Counted from the first letter of the stretch, positions 8,966 to 18,869 are shown. The stretch: DNA of 64,000 nucleotides from Nocardia flavorosea (GCF_015477805.1 NZ_JADLQL010000003.1:1-64000); one strand, 5' to 3'. Made by a program: numbers and translations. The notes: generated from the letters alone by a model not told the origin.

Positions 8966-9883
8966 GTGGCGAGCGCAGCGAACGAACCCGTGGTGAGCGC
9001 AGCGAACAGCACCGGCGCGAGTGCAGTGAGCAGTACATCCAGTGCGGCGAGCGACCCCGGTGCGGGCGCCCGTGGCGCATATCGCGCGCCGGACACCCAG
9101 TACGAGGACCTGCTGCGGCGGGTGCTGGATACCGGTACCGCAAAGGCGGACCGGACCGGGACCGGGACCCGCAGCGTGTTCGGGCATCAGCTCCGCTACG
9201 ACCTCGCCGCCGGTTTCCCGCTGATCACTACCAAGAAAGTGCACCTCAAGTCGATCGTGTACGAGCTGCTGTGGTTCCTGCGCGGGGATTCCAACGTGCG
9301 GTGGTTACAGGAGCACGGGGTCACCATCTGGGACGAGTGGGCCGGTGCGGACGGCGAGCTGGGGCCGGTCTACGGAGTGCAGTGGCGGTCCTGGCCGGCG
9401 CCCGACGGCCGCCACATCGATCAGATCGCGCAGGTGCTGCACACGCTGCGGACCGACCCGGATTCGCGGCGCATGCTCGTCTCGGCCTGGAATGTGGCCG
9501 AACTCGACCGGATGGCACTGGCGCCCTGCCACGCCCTGTTCCAGTTCTACGTCGCCGACGGCCGGCTGTCCTGCCAGCTGTACCAGCGCAGCGCCGATCT
9601 CTTTCTCGGTGTGCCGTTCAATATCGCGAGCTACGCCCTGCTCACGGTGATGGTGGCCCAGCAGACGGGGCTCGAACCCGGCGATTTCATCTGGACCGGC
9701 GGTGACTGCCATATCTACGACAATCACCGCGCACAGGTCACCGAACAGCTCACCCGGACCCCATACCCGTTCCCGGACCTCGACCTCGCCCCGGCCGCGT
9801 CACTGTTCGACTACCGGTACGAGGACGTGCGGATACTGGACTACCGTCACCATCCGGCGATCAAGGCTCCGGTGGCGGTATGA
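8966..9883 (+). CDS. thyA: Thymidylate synthase (ThyA type)
   Basis: ThyA methylates dUMP to dTMP using methylene-tetrahydrofolate. From the GTG at 8966 the protein has 305 residues. The usual ThyA begins near [14 protein letters not shown] (residue ~44), so there is a ~40-residue Ala/Ser-rich N-terminal extension, or the true start is further in (a GTG at 8990 is possible). Conserved parts: dUMP-phosphate arginine region [11 protein letters not shown], catalytic Cys188 in [30 protein letters not shown] and HIYDNH. The extension is encoded by near-repeats of gtggcgagcgcagcgaac (8966 and 8990). The stop overlaps the DHFR start by four bases. Confidence 0.96.
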   Translation: MASAANEPVVSAANSTGASAVSSTSSAASDPGAGARGAYRAPDTQYEDLLRRVLDTGTAKADRTGTGTRSVFGHQLRYDLAAGFPLITTKKVHLKSIVYELLWFLRGDSNVRWLQEHGVTIWDEWAGADGELGPVYGVQWRSWPAPDGRHIDQIAQVLHTLRTDPDSRRMLVSAWNVAELDRMALAPCHALFQFYVADGRLSCQLYQRSADLFLGVPFNIASYALLTVMVAQQTGLEPGDFIWTGGDCHIYDNHRAQVTEQLTRTPYPFPDLDLAPAASLFDYRYEDVRILDYRHHPAIKAPVAV

Positions 9884-10377
9884 CCGCGGCCGCCCGCACC
9901 ATCGGCCTGATCTGGGCGCAGACACCCGACGGGGTGATCGGAGTGGACAACACCATCCCGTGGCGGGTGCCCGAGGATATGGCGCTCTTCCGGCAGACGA
10001 CCACCGGTCATCCCGTGGTGATGGGCCGGCGGACCTGGGAATCGTTGCCGCCGCGTTTCCGCCCGCTGCCCGGCCGCCGCAATATCGTCGTGACCCGGCA
10101 GCAGGATTGGTCGGCCGCGGGGGCCGAAACCGCCGGTTCCGTCCGGGCTGCGCTGGAACTGGCTGCCCCCGCGACCACCTGGGTGATGGGCGGCGGCGAG
10201 ATCTACCGGGCGGCGTTGCCGTATGCGACGGAACTCCTCATCACCGAGGTGGACACCGATGTGTCCGGGGATGCCTTCGCCCCCGACCTCGGCCCCGAAT
10301 GGCAGTCGGGCGATCCGCAGGATTGGCTGCAATCATCCGGCGGTCTGCGCTACCGCACCCGCCGATTCACCCGCTGA
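9880..10377 (+). CDS. folA: Dihydrofolate reductase
   Basis: The 165-residue enzyme starts at an ATG overlapping the thyA stop (ATGA), so the two are translationally coupled. It has [26 protein letters not shown] with the substrate-binding aspartate in the PEDM position, [10 protein letters not shown] for NADPH binding, and [14 protein letters not shown]. It regenerates tetrahydrofolate from the dihydrofolate produced by ThyA. It is the trimethoprim target in this organism. Confidence 0.95.
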   Translation: MTAAARTIGLIWAQTPDGVIGVDNTIPWRVPEDMALFRQTTTGHPVVMGRRTWESLPPRFRPLPGRRNIVVTRQQDWSAAGAETAGSVRAALELAAPATTWVMGGGEIYRAALPYATELLITEVDTDVSGDAFAPDLGPEWQSGDPQDWLQSSGGLRYRTRRFTR

Positions 10378-10608
10378 CCGGCTGTAATTGCTCCGCGGCA
10401 GCAGGCCGGTCGCGTGGTGCACGAGCGTTCGGGTCGCGGTCGAGAAAGGTCTTGTCCCGGGCGCCGACCGAGAAGCAGGCCGCCCGGTGGCAAAAGCAGC
10501 ACAGTCGGCGAGAAACACCGGAATGCCGCGCCCGGGTCGGGCATACTCGGCGATACGACCCCGCGATCACCAGCCCGGTCGCGGGTACGCGGAGGCGAAA
10601 GGCGGTCC

Positions 10609-10935
10609 ATGGACAAGAAATCGCTGACAGCGGTGGCCCGGCAGCAGCTCAAGATGGCCGCGACAACCACCAGTGGCCGTAGTTCCCAGACCATCTTCGG
10701 GGGGCACGCCAATTCGCTGCGGCAGACGGTCGTCGGATTGTGCGCCGGGCAATCGCTGGCCGAGCACGACAACCACGGAGAGGCCACGCTGCTGGTGCTG
10801 TCCGGCACCCTGACCTTGCACAGCGGCGACAACGAGTGGAAGGGATCGGCCGGCGATCTGCTGGTGCTGCCCAAGGCCCGCCACAGTGTGCAGGCGATCG
10901 ACGATGTGGCCTTCCTGCTGACTGTGGCTATGTAG
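10609..10935 (+). CDS. Small cupin-domain protein
   Basis: The 108-residue protein starts at the ATG giving MDKKSLTAVARQQL; a purine-rich GGAGGCGAAAGG precedes it. The body is a single cupin barrel: AGQSLAEHDNHGEATLLVLS carries the first-motif histidines and glutamate, GDLLVLPKARHSVQA the second. It resembles the LuxR-associated or acetylacetone-type cupins found in actinobacteria. The metal and substrate are unknown. It is 45 bp before the DyP gene and may share its transcript. The 230 bp upstream (10378-10608) holds no recognisable gene. Confidence 0.82.
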   Translation: MDKKSLTAVARQQLKMAATTTSGRSSQTIFGGHANSLRQTVVGLCAGQSLAEHDNHGEATLLVLSGTLTLHSGDNEWKGSAGDLLVLPKARHSVQAIDDVAFLLTVAM

Positions 10936-10980
10936 GCCACCGGGATCGGGCCGGGTGACTCGCCGGTAATGTGATCGCCT

Positions 10981-12033
10981 ATGGGGCAGCCGCAGCCGAT
11001 ACTGGAACCACTCACTCCGGCCGCGCATTTCCTCGTCGCGACCATCGAACCCGGCGGCGAGGCGGCGGTGCGGGACCTGCTGGCCGAGCTTGCGGGCCTG
11101 CGGCGGGCCATCGGTTTCCGGTTGCCGGGTGCCGGGCTCGGATGTATCACGGGTATCGGGTCGGCGGCGTGGGATCGGCTGTTCGGTGGTCCGCGCCCGG
11201 CCGAACTGCACGATTTTCCGGGCTACGACGGCCCGCTGCACCAGGCTCCCGCGACCCCGGGTGATCTGCTGTTCCATATTCGCGCCCAGGCGCACGATGC
11301 TTGTTTCGAATTGGCGATGGCCATCGGCGACCGGTTGGCCGGAGCAGCCACGATCGTCGACGAAACCGTCGGCTTCCGGTATTTCGAGCAGCGCGATCTG
11401 CTGGGTTTCGTCGACGGCACGGAGAACCCCGAGGGCGCGCTACCGGATTCACCGGCCGGTGCGGCGGCCCTGGTCGGCGCCGGCGACCCGGATTTCACCG
11501 GCGGTAGCTATGTGATCGTGCAGAAGTATCTGCACGATCTGCCGGCTTGGCGAGCCCTGCCGGTACAGGAACAGGAACGGGTCATCGGCCGGACCAAACT
11601 CGAGGATTTCGAATTCGCCGAGGCGGATAAACCCGCGGATTCGCATATCGCGGTCAACCAGGTGATCGAACCCGACGGAACCGAGCGGGAGATCCTGCGC
11701 GCGAATATGCCCTTCGGCAGTATCCGGGACGGCGAATTCGGCACTTACTTCGTCGGCTATTCGGCGACACCCCGGACCACCGAGATCATGCTGGAGCGGA
11801 TGTTCCTCGGCACCGGCGAGGCCACCCACGACCGGATCCTGGATTTCTCCACCGCCGTCACCGGCACCCTGTTCTTCGTTCCGCCGCAGGATTTCTTCGA
11901 CGATCTACCCGCGCCGCCGGTGGCGGATACCGCGGCGGAGCCGGTCGGGAAAGCAGCAGCGCAGCCGGGCCCGGCGCCGAGCGCGGACGGTTCTCTCGGC
12001 ATCGGCACATTGAAAAGGAGCAGCACCGTATGA
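10981..12033 (+). CDS. Dye-decolourising peroxidase with encapsulin-targeting C-terminus
   Basis: The 350-residue DyP haem peroxidase has the distal GxxDG motif (GFVDGTENP, Asp ~145), the proximal haem ligand His ~222 in ADSHIAVNQV, and the distal Arg ~240 in LRANMPFG. It is B-type in length. After the catalytic domain comes a Pro/Ala-rich linker and then DGSLGIGTLKRS near the C-terminus, which matches the cargo-loading peptide used to pack DyP into encapsulin shells. The stop overlaps the encapsulin start by four bases (ATGA). The pair therefore encodes a peroxidase nanocompartment. Confidence 0.96.
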   Translation: MGQPQPILEPLTPAAHFLVATIEPGGEAAVRDLLAELAGLRRAIGFRLPGAGLGCITGIGSAAWDRLFGGPRPAELHDFPGYDGPLHQAPATPGDLLFHIRAQAHDACFELAMAIGDRLAGAATIVDETVGFRYFEQRDLLGFVDGTENPEGALPDSPAGAAALVGAGDPDFTGGSYVIVQKYLHDLPAWRALPVQEQERVIGRTKLEDFEFAEADKPADSHIAVNQVIEPDGTEREILRANMPFGSIRDGEFGTYFVGYSATPRTTEIMLERMFLGTGEATHDRILDFSTAVTGTLFFVPPQDFFDDLPAPPVADTAAEPVGKAAAQPGPAPSADGSLGIGTLKRSSTV

Positions 12034-12827
12034 ACAACCTGCACCGTGAGCTCGCGCCGATAACGGACGCGGCCTGGGCCGTTATCGAGGAGGAGTCCGC
12101 GCGGACCTTCAAACGGCACAACGCCGGCCGCCGGGTAGTGGACCTGTCCGGCCCGCACGGCAGCGACTACTCCGCGCGCGGTCTCGGCCACACCGCGCCG
12201 ATCGCCGCCCCGAACGACGGGGTGGTGGCCCGGCAGCGGGTGGTCGCGCCGCTGGTGGAACTGCGGGTGCCGTTCACGCTGTCGCGAGAGGAACTCGACA
12301 ATGTCGAGCGCGGCGCTCAGGACACCGATCTGGACCCGGTGAAGGACGCCGCCCGCAAGATCGCATTCGCCGAGGACCGGGCGGTTTTCGAAGGCTATGC
12401 CGCCGCCGGGATCACCGGGATCCGGGCGGCCTCGTCGAACCGGGCGATCGAGCTACCCGACGATGTGTTCGGGGTGCCCGAGGTGATCGCCCGGGCGGTG
12501 AGCCAGTTGCGGCTGGCCGGTGTCGACGGGCCGTATTCGGTGCTGCTCAGCGCCGACCTGTACACGAAGGTCAGCGAGACGTCCAACCACGGCCATCCGC
12601 TGCGCACCCATCTGGAACGTCTCGTGCCCGAAGGAGAGATCATCTGGGCGCCGGCCATCGATGGAGCGTTCGTGCTCACGACTCGCGGCGGGGATTTCGA
12701 CCTCACGCTCGGCCAGGACCTGTCCATCGGTTATCTCGGCCATGACGCCGAAACCGTCCAGCTGTATTTCCAGCAGAGCATGACCTTCCAGGTCTATTCC
12801 GCCGAGGCCGCCGTCGCCCTGCACTGA
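12030..12827 (+). CDS. Encapsulin shell protein (family 1, Cfp29/linocin M18-like)
   Basis: The 265-residue protein begins MNNLHRELAPITDAAWAVIE, the conserved encapsulin N-terminus, and includes GRRVVDLSGPHG, PFTLSREELDNVERGA and the SMTFQVYSAEAAVAL end. It forms the HK97-fold icosahedral shell that encloses the DyP encoded immediately upstream. In mycobacteria the homologue is the secreted antigen Cfp29. The four-base overlap with the cargo gene suggests coupled synthesis. Confidence 0.96.
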   Translation: MNNLHRELAPITDAAWAVIEEESARTFKRHNAGRRVVDLSGPHGSDYSARGLGHTAPIAAPNDGVVARQRVVAPLVELRVPFTLSREELDNVERGAQDTDLDPVKDAARKIAFAEDRAVFEGYAAAGITGIRAASSNRAIELPDDVFGVPEVIARAVSQLRLAGVDGPYSVLLSADLYTKVSETSNHGHPLRTHLERLVPEGEIIWAPAIDGAFVLTTRGGDFDLTLGQDLSIGYLGHDAETVQLYFQQSMTFQVYSAEAAVALH

Positions 12828-12947
12828 GTCGCCGCCCCGCACTGGCTCGCCACGCTGTGCCGAGTCGATGCGGGGAGCGGGTGCCGCGGCGCCCGCTCCG
12901 GTACCGTGTGGCCGGCAACACGAGTTCTCGGGATGAGCGGAGTCGGT

Positions 12948-13478
12948 ATGCGCAGGGTGCATGCAGGTGTGGTGCCCACCGAGCGGGCGCTGGGCTACGG
13001 CCTGGCCGGTACGGCGATCGTCGTGGCCGTGACTGTGCCGATGGTGCTGCTGTTCGGGCCGGGGCGCGTGTTCACCGGGCTGGTAGTCGGGGCACTGCTC
13101 GCCGTGGCGGTCCTGCTCGCGCTGTTCAAGCGGGATGCCGTCGTGCTCACCGACCACGCTATTCAGCGGCGTACCCCGTGGTCGGTGACCAGTATCGAAT
13201 GGGACCGGGTGGTCGCCGGGCGGTTCGGTCTCGACGAACGGTCGCGCTGGTCGCTCGCACTTGATCTCACCGCCGGGGCGGAATTGCACAGCGAACTGGT
13301 TCTGCTGTCCATACCGCCGGTATCCGGGCCGATATCCGGCGCCTACGACCTACGGAAGCGGGAGCAGATCACCGAGATCCGGAACATGCTGCGACATAAG
13401 AAAATTCCGGTGACCGTACTACCCGATATCGCCGGCGCGCTGGAGAAACACTGGCAGATCGCACCGCCGACCCGCTGA
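12948..13478 (+). CDS. Membrane-anchored protein of unknown function with PH-like domain
   Basis: I chose the ATG at 12948 because CGGAG lies five bases before it; an ATG at 12933 is an alternative. The ~176-residue protein has two adjacent hydrophobic spans (YGLAGTAIVVAVTVPMVLLF and FTGLVVGALLAVAVLLALF). A soluble C-terminal part follows (DAVVLTDHAIQRRTPWSVTSIEWDRV...), whose strand pattern and I-x-W-D-x-V segment look like a bacterial PH (bPH2-like) domain. No enzyme motif is present, and function is unknown. Confidence 0.72.
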   Translation: MRRVHAGVVPTERALGYGLAGTAIVVAVTVPMVLLFGPGRVFTGLVVGALLAVAVLLALFKRDAVVLTDHAIQRRTPWSVTSIEWDRVVAGRFGLDERSRWSLALDLTAGAELHSELVLLSIPPVSGPISGAYDLRKREQITEIRNMLRHKKIPVTVLPDIAGALEKHWQIAPPTR

Positions 13479-13909
13479 CCCCGGGACACCACCGCCGCCC
13501 GGCGCGGATGCGTCACCGCAGCCTGCACCGGATCGGCCTCGCGGGCCCGAGCGTCGGCTGCCGAATGCGGCACCGGTACCGCGGTGAACGTAGCCAGTCG
13601 ACTCGGTCGGTGATCCGCTCGGCGATTTTTCGCGTACCGGCTCGGGGCCCCGAGGTGTCAGCGAACCTCTACTCGGCGCTCGGGCCCGATGGTGCGCCGG
13701 TTCGGCGACGGCGGCTACGCGGTGGTCCGCCCGACTGCATCGGCTCGAGACCGGTCACGAGTGCACCAGCAGGACGGCGCATGAGGCGACGCCGAGACGG
13801 TGCCCACCGATCACGCGGTGGGGTCACTTTCGCCGGCGGCGTGGTGGCAGGGGATGCGAGCGTGGAACGGACTGACTGCCGGGGACCGGAAGGCGGCTAG
13901 CCTGAGCTG
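13479..13909. other. Intergenic region, no gene seen
   Basis: About 430 bp between the PH-like membrane gene and the acyltransferase gene. Open frames here lack protein family features and typical codon bias, and no repeat or RNA structure was recognised. It presumably carries the promoter of the downstream gene. Confidence 0.5.
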
Positions 13910-15367
13910 ATGCGCCGGCTGAGCGTTATCGACGGTATTTTCCTGCGGACCCATCAGGGTATGGGCACACCCATCGCGCTCCAGGGGCTGTGGCGTACGG
14001 CGGACCCGGTGGACCCTGCCCGGCTCGACCGGTTGCACAACGTCCTGCGTGTGGGCCCACTCGGCCGCCGGGTCATCCGGTCCGGCGTTCCCGGCGCCCG
14101 CGACCGCTGGCAACCCAGCGTCCGGTCCCACCCACTCGATATGGTGCCGGCGCCCCTTCCCGCGGACCGGATCCTGCCCTGGGCCGACGAACGGGGCGCG
14201 GATCTGGATCCACGGCACGGCCCCGGCTGGCGCCTCTCGGCGGCGCCGCTCACCGACGGCGGTACCGTCGTCGCCCTCACCTGTTCCCATGTCCTCGCCG
14301 ACGCGCGGGGGCTGATGATCGCTGTCGAGGACGCGCTCGGGGCGCTGGAGGAAAAGGATACGAACTCCGACCACCGGCCGGACAGCGGTAACCGCTCCCG
14401 GAGCCCGCGGCAGGGCGGCGATCGAACGTCGGACTGGGCCGATGCCGCCGAAATCTGGACGACGGTTCTCGCCGGTACCGCCCGTGCCGCGCGAACCCGG
14501 CTCCGGCGACCGCGTGAACTGCCCCGAACGCGGCCCGGAGAAAGCCGGCCGGCCCAGGAAACCTCCTCGGGAGAAGTGCGCGGAGGCCCCGACAGCGCCA
14601 CCGGCCACGGACCCCCGGACGAAGGCCACGGACCCCCGGACGAGGACGAGGTCCGCGGTACCCGAGGCGACGGTCGCGCGGCCGGATCGGGTTCCGGTGA
14701 CCAGGCCGGTCCACACGACGGCCTGCCGGTGCCGGCAATCGTGCTGCGGTGCCCGGGCCGGGAATGGGACCGGACAGCTGCGGCAAGCGGCGGTACGGCC
14801 AACAGCTTGTTCATCTGGTTCGTCGCGAACACCCTGTGGGCGGCGGGATTCCCGGAGCACGGCATCGTGGCGAGCCTGCCGGTGGACACCCGCGACGAAC
14901 CCCGGATCGACAACGATCTGGCGATGACCGAGATCGTCGTCTCGCCCGGTGACGGCCCCGGCGAAATCCGCGCGCAGAGCCGCGCCGCCTACGAACGCCG
15001 GATCTCCAGCCCCGGCGGGCTGCCGGAGGAATTCCTGCATCTCGTCCCGGACCGGATCGCCTATCTCCTGTCCCGGGGTGCGGGGGAGCGCGACATCCTG
15101 TGCTCGAATATCGGCACGATACCGTCGCGGCTGCACGCTCTGGGCCCGCACGATTGCACCGGTGTCGCCACTCGCGCCATCCATCCCGGGCTCACCTACG
15201 CGCGCCGCCCGCGGACCCGGCTGTCCGGTTACCTGTGCTGCTTCCGCGGTGACTATCTGCTGACGCTCGCGAGCCTCGATCCCGCGCGGCTGCCCGGCGT
15301 CGCCGAACTCCACCGATTCGCCGCGGTCACCGCGCAGCGAATCGGCCTGCCGCTGCTGCCCTGGTGA
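13910..15367 (+). CDS. Condensation/WS-DGAT-like acyltransferase homologue with disordered insert
   Basis: The 485-residue protein begins MRRLSVIDGIFLRTHQGMGT. A histidine motif HVLADARG (HxxxDxxG) near residue 128 matches the active site of the chloramphenicol-acetyltransferase/condensation superfamily (NRPS condensation domains, PapA and wax-ester synthase enzymes). The second half (NSLFIWFVANTLWAAGFPEH, SLPVDTRDEPRIDND) fits the second lobe of that fold. Between them, residues ~145-265 are Arg/Gly/Pro/Glu-rich and probably disordered, containing a duplicated GHGPPDE unit. Substrates are unknown. Candidates would be an acyl-CoA or carrier-bound acyl donor and a hydroxyl or amine acceptor. 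Confidence 0.65.
   Translation: MRRLSVIDGIFLRTHQGMGTPIALQGLWRTADPVDPARLDRLHNVLRVGPLGRRVIRSGVPGARDRWQPSVRSHPLDMVPAPLPADRILPWADERGADLDPRHGPGWRLSAAPLTDGGTVVALTCSHVLADARGLMIAVEDALGALEEKDTNSDHRPDSGNRSRSPRQGGDRTSDWADAAEIWTTVLAGTARAARTRLRRPRELPRTRPGESRPAQETSSGEVRGGPDSATGHGPPDEGHGPPDEDEVRGTRGDGRAAGSGSGDQAGPHDGLPVPAIVLRCPGREWDRTAAASGGTANSLFIWFVANTLWAAGFPEHGIVASLPVDTRDEPRIDNDLAMTEIVVSPGDGPGEIRAQSRAAYERRISSPGGLPEEFLHLVPDRIAYLLSRGAGERDILCSNIGTIPSRLHALGPHDCTGVATRAIHPGLTYARRPRTRLSGYLCCFRGDYLLTLASLDPARLPGVAELHRFAAVTAQRIGLPLLPW
14603..14644 (+). repeat. 21-bp in-frame tandem duplication
   Basis: Two consecutive 21-bp copies (14603-14623, 14624-14644), identical except for the last base, encode GHGPPDE twice inside the disordered insert of the acyltransferase. 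Confidence 0.85.
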
Positions 15368-15573
15368 TTCGTCGATCACGGCTCGTCACCCAGCCGGCCC
15401 CGGGCGCTGAAGCCGACCGGCACCGACGTCCCCGGTTCGGACACCGGATTCCGCGCTCCGGATCGCCTGCCGAATTGCCGCGGCGGGACCGCCCTCTCGC
15501 GTGTGCTTTCATCACCGCTCTGAAAGGACGCACACCAGCACACATTCGGTAGCGGCTGGCCGCCGCACCCAGG

Positions 15574-17211
15574 TCAGCGGTTGTCGCGGTACCAGCGGAT
15601 CAGATTGTCCGTCGAGGAATCACCCTGCGACGCGGGTTCTTCTGCCGCGGTGAGCAGCGGCGCCAGCGCGAGTGCCTGCTGTTTACCGAGTTCCACGCCC
15701 CACTGGTCGAAACTGTCGATCCCCCAGATCACCCCGGCGACGAACACCTGATGTTCGTAGAGCGCGATCAGTTGCCCGAGCACCGCGGGGGTCAATTGCG
15801 GGGCCAGAACAGTCGTACTCGGACGGTTTCCGGGCATGACTTTGTGCGGCACCAGTTCCGGGGGTGTGCCCTCCGCGGCGATCTCCTCCGCGGTTTTGCC
15901 GAATGCGAGCACTTTGGTCTGCGCGAACAGGTTGCTCATCAGGATGTCGTGCATACTGCCCGTACCGTCGCGAGTGGGCAGATCGTCGGTCGGCCGGGCG
16001 AATCCGATGAAATCGGCGGGAATCAGCCGGGTCCCCTGGTGCAGCAGCTGATAGAACGCGTGCTGGCCGTTCGTGCCCGGTTCGCCCCAGAAGATTTCAC
16101 CGGTGGAGGTGGTAACCGGGGTGCCGTCGGCGCGTACCGATTTACCGTTCGACTCCATGGTGAGCTGCTGCAGATAGGCCGGGAAACGGGCCAGATCGTT
16201 CGAATACGGGAGTACCGCCCGGGATTGGGCCCCGAAGAAATTCGAATACCACACGCCCAGCAGCGCCAGCAGCATCGGCGCATTCGATTCCGGCGGCGCG
16301 GTCGCGAAATGCCGGTCCATGGTGTGCATACCGGCCAGGAACTGGGCGAACCGCTCCGGGCCCACCGTCACCATCACCGACAGCCCGATGGCCGAATCCA
16401 CCGAGTACCGGCCGCCCACCCAATCCCAGAAGCCGAACATATTGGCCGTATCGATCCCGAATTCGGCCACCCGCTCGGCATTCGTGGACACCGCGACGAA
16501 ATGTTTCGCCACCGCGTCGGCGCCCAGCGCACCGACCAGCCACCGGCGGGCAGCAGTCGCGTTGGTCAGGGTCTCCAGGGTGGTGAAGGTCTTCGAGGCC
16601 ACGATGAACAGGGTGGTCGCCGGATCCAGACCGGCGAGTTTCGCCACCAGATCGGCCGGGTCGACATTGGAAACGAAACGGGCGTCGATCCCGGCGTCCA
16701 CATAGTGCCGCAGCGCCTGATGCACCATCACCGGCCCGAGATCCGAACCGCCGATACCGATATTGACGACGGTGCGGATCCGTTCCCCCGTGGCACCGCG
16801 CCACTGCCCGGAGCGGACCGCGTCGGCGAAAGCGCGCATCCGGTCGAGGACCTCGTGCACCGCCGCCCCGGCATCCGCGCCGTCGATGGTGACCGAGCTG
16901 CCCGGCGGCAGCCGCAACGCGGTATGCCCCACGGCCCGGTCTTCGGAGGTGTTGATATGGCGGCCTTGCAGCATCCGATCCCGCTGTGCCGCCACCCCGG
17001 CCTCGTCCGCCAATTCGACCAGCAGCCGCAACGTTTCCCGGGTGACCCGATGCTTGCTGTAATCGATCAGCAGTTCGCCGGCTGTCACTCTCAGGTCACG
17101 GCCGCGCGCCGGATCCTCGGCGAATAGATCTCTGAGCTGAACAGCGGCGATCGCCTCATGATGATCCTGCAATTTCCGCCAGGCCGCCGATGCGGTGATG
17201 TCGACGCTCAC
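15574..17211 (-). CDS. pgi: Glucose-6-phosphate isomerase
   Basis: The 545-residue enzyme interconverts glucose-6-phosphate and fructose-6-phosphate. Signatures: [20 protein letters not shown], the phosphate-binding [17 protein letters not shown], the PGI signature [19 protein letters not shown] with its catalytic Glu/His, and the C-terminal [14 protein letters not shown] with the catalytic lysine. Length and order are normal. Its position next to the chorismate mutase/uvrD1 block matches mycobacteria. The 206 bp downstream (15368-15573) holds no gene. Confidence 0.97.
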   Translation of the reverse strand: MSVDITASAAWRKLQDHHEAIAAVQLRDLFAEDPARGRDLRVTAGELLIDYSKHRVTRETLRLLVELADEAGVAAQRDRMLQGRHINTSEDRAVGHTALRLPPGSSVTIDGADAGAAVHEVLDRMRAFADAVRSGQWRGATGERIRTVVNIGIGGSDLGPVMVHQALRHYVDAGIDARFVSNVDPADLVAKLAGLDPATTLFIVASKTFTTLETLTNATAARRWLVGALGADAVAKHFVAVSTNAERVAEFGIDTANMFGFWDWVGGRYSVDSAIGLSVMVTVGPERFAQFLAGMHTMDRHFATAPPESNAPMLLALLGVWYSNFFGAQSRAVLPYSNDLARFPAYLQQLTMESNGKSVRADGTPVTTSTGEIFWGEPGTNGQHAFYQLLHQGTRLIPADFIGFARPTDDLPTRDGTGSMHDILMSNLFAQTKVLAFGKTAEEIAAEGTPPELVPHKVMPGNRPSTTVLAPQLTPAVLGQLIALYEHQVFVAGVIWGIDSFDQWGVELGKQQALALAPLLTAAEEPASQGDSSTDNLIRWYRDNR

Positions 17212-17370
17212 ACCAGCCGAGCGTACAAGCTCTGCCTATGGCGCGCCTCCGGCACGCGGGATTCGACCCCCCGTGCCCAGGGCCGAACACGCGCCACCGG
17301 AAGCGGCGGATATGAACACTGTCTTCGCGGGCCGGCGATATCGTGCGGTTCGCGTCCTAGGCTGGAGCGT

Positions 17371-18825
17371 ATGGCCTCAGAAACCGATGTACTCGATTCT
17401 GTACCGAAGCAGTTGTGGATCGGCGGTCCCGTCGATGCGACCGGCGGCGGCACGTTCGCGGTGCACAACCCCGCGAACGGGGAGGTGATCGCCGAGGTCG
17501 CGGACGCCACCCCGCAAGATTCGGTCCGTGCGCTGGACGCCGCTGCGGCCGTTCAGGCGGATTGGGCGGCGACGCCGGCGCGGGAGCGAGGGGAGATCCT
17601 GCGGGCAGTGTTCGACCGGGTCACCGCGCGGGCGGAGGACTTCGCGCTGCTGATGACTCTGGAGATGGGTAAGGCTCTTCCGGAGAGCCGTAACGAGGTC
17701 CGCTACGGTGCCGAGTTCTTTCGCTGGTTCAGTGAGGAGGCGGCGCGGATCAACGGCCGCTATCTGCATGCGCCGTCGGGTACCGGGCGGATTCTCGTGC
17801 ACAAACAGCCGGTCGGGCCGTGTCTGGCCATCACGCCGTGGAATTTTCCGCTCGCCATGGGGACCCGCAAGATCGGCCCGGCCCTTGCCGCCGGTTGCAC
17901 CATGATCGTGAAACCGGCGTCGGCCACCCCGCTCACCATGCTGTTGCTGGCGAAACTCTGCGCCGAGGCGGGACTGCCCGAGGGGGTGCTGTCGGTGATC
18001 ACTTCTCGGCGTTCCGGTGCGGTGACCCAGCCGCTGCTCGACGATCCCCGGCTGCGCAAGCTCACCTTCACCGGTTCCACGGAGGTCGGCCGGTCGCTGG
18101 TCGAGAAATCCGCGCACGGCCTGCTGCGCACCTCGATGGAGCTCGGCGGGAACGCGCCGTTCGTGGTGTTCGACGACGCTGATATCGACGCCGCGGTCCA
18201 GGGGGCGATGCTGGCGAAACTGCGCAACGGCGGTGAAGCGTGCACCGCGGCGAACCGCTTCCACGTGCAGCGCGGGGTACTGGCCGAGTTCACCGATAAA
18301 TTCGCCGCGGCCATGAAAGAGCAGGTTCGGATGGGGCCGGGGACCGATCCGGAGACCACGCTGGGCCCGCTGATCAACTCCGAACAGCTCAGCACGGTGT
18401 CGGAGCTGGTCGACGACGCGGTATCCGCTGGAGCGACCGTGCGCCTGGGCGGTAAGGCTCCCGGCGGCCCGGGCTGGTTCTATCCGGCGACGATCCTGAC
18501 CGATATCCCCGCCGGCGCCCGGATCCTGCGTGAGGAGGTGTTCGGCCCGGTCGCCCCGATCGTGGCCTTCGATACCGAGGACGAGGGGCTGGCTGCCGCC
18601 AACGACACCGAATTCGGACTGGTCAGCTATATCTACACGCGGGATCTCGACCGGGCACTGCGGGTAGCGGAGGGTCTGGAGAGCGGCATGGTGGGCGTGA
18701 ACCGCGGCGTCATCTCGGACCCCGCCGCGCCGTTCGGGGGCGTGAAAGCCTCCGGATTCGGCCGGGAAGGCGGCACCGAGGGGATCGAGGAGTATCTGTC
18801 CACGAAGTACATCGCGATGAACTGA
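17371..18825 (+). CDS. gabD: NAD(P)-dependent succinate-semialdehyde dehydrogenase (GabD-type aldehyde dehydrogenase)
   Basis: The start is the ATG at 17371, with GGAG seven bases upstream; this gives 484 residues. The protein shows TPWNFPLAMGTRKIGPALAA, LTFTGSTEVGRSL for cofactor binding, the catalytic Glu257 in ELGGNAPFV and the nucleophile Cys291 in NGGEACTAANR. The ending GVNRGVISDPAAPFGG with GIEEYLSTKYIAMN is typical of succinate-semialdehyde dehydrogenases. It would oxidise succinate semialdehyde to succinate, feeding the TCA cycle as in the GABA shunt. No GABA transaminase is adjacent. Substrate preference is inferred from family pattern only. Confidence 0.88.
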   Translation: MASETDVLDSVPKQLWIGGPVDATGGGTFAVHNPANGEVIAEVADATPQDSVRALDAAAAVQADWAATPARERGEILRAVFDRVTARAEDFALLMTLEMGKALPESRNEVRYGAEFFRWFSEEAARINGRYLHAPSGTGRILVHKQPVGPCLAITPWNFPLAMGTRKIGPALAAGCTMIVKPASATPLTMLLLAKLCAEAGLPEGVLSVITSRRSGAVTQPLLDDPRLRKLTFTGSTEVGRSLVEKSAHGLLRTSMELGGNAPFVVFDDADIDAAVQGAMLAKLRNGGEACTAANRFHVQRGVLAEFTDKFAAAMKEQVRMGPGTDPETTLGPLINSEQLSTVSELVDDAVSAGATVRLGGKAPGGPGWFYPATILTDIPAGARILREEVFGPVAPIVAFDTEDEGLAAANDTEFGLVSYIYTRDLDRALRVAEGLESGMVGVNRGVISDPAAPFGGVKASGFGREGGTEGIEEYLSTKYIAMN

Positions 18826-18838
18826 GCTGGGATATACG

Positions 18839-18869
18839 ACCGCCCCGGGGCGTGTTCACCCGGGGCGGT
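18839..18869. terminator. Bidirectional terminator between gabD and chorismate mutase genes
   Basis: A perfect 11-bp GC-rich inverted repeat (18839-18849 and 18859-18869) with a 9-nt loop sits between the convergent aldehyde dehydrogenase and chorismate mutase genes. Confidence 0.75.

Noticed and set aside
13811..15379. Minus-strand 520-codon frame opposite the acyltransferase
   Set aside because: The plus strand has an HxxxDxxG active-site motif and a condensation-type fold; the minus strand has no recognisable domain and begins beyond the gene end.
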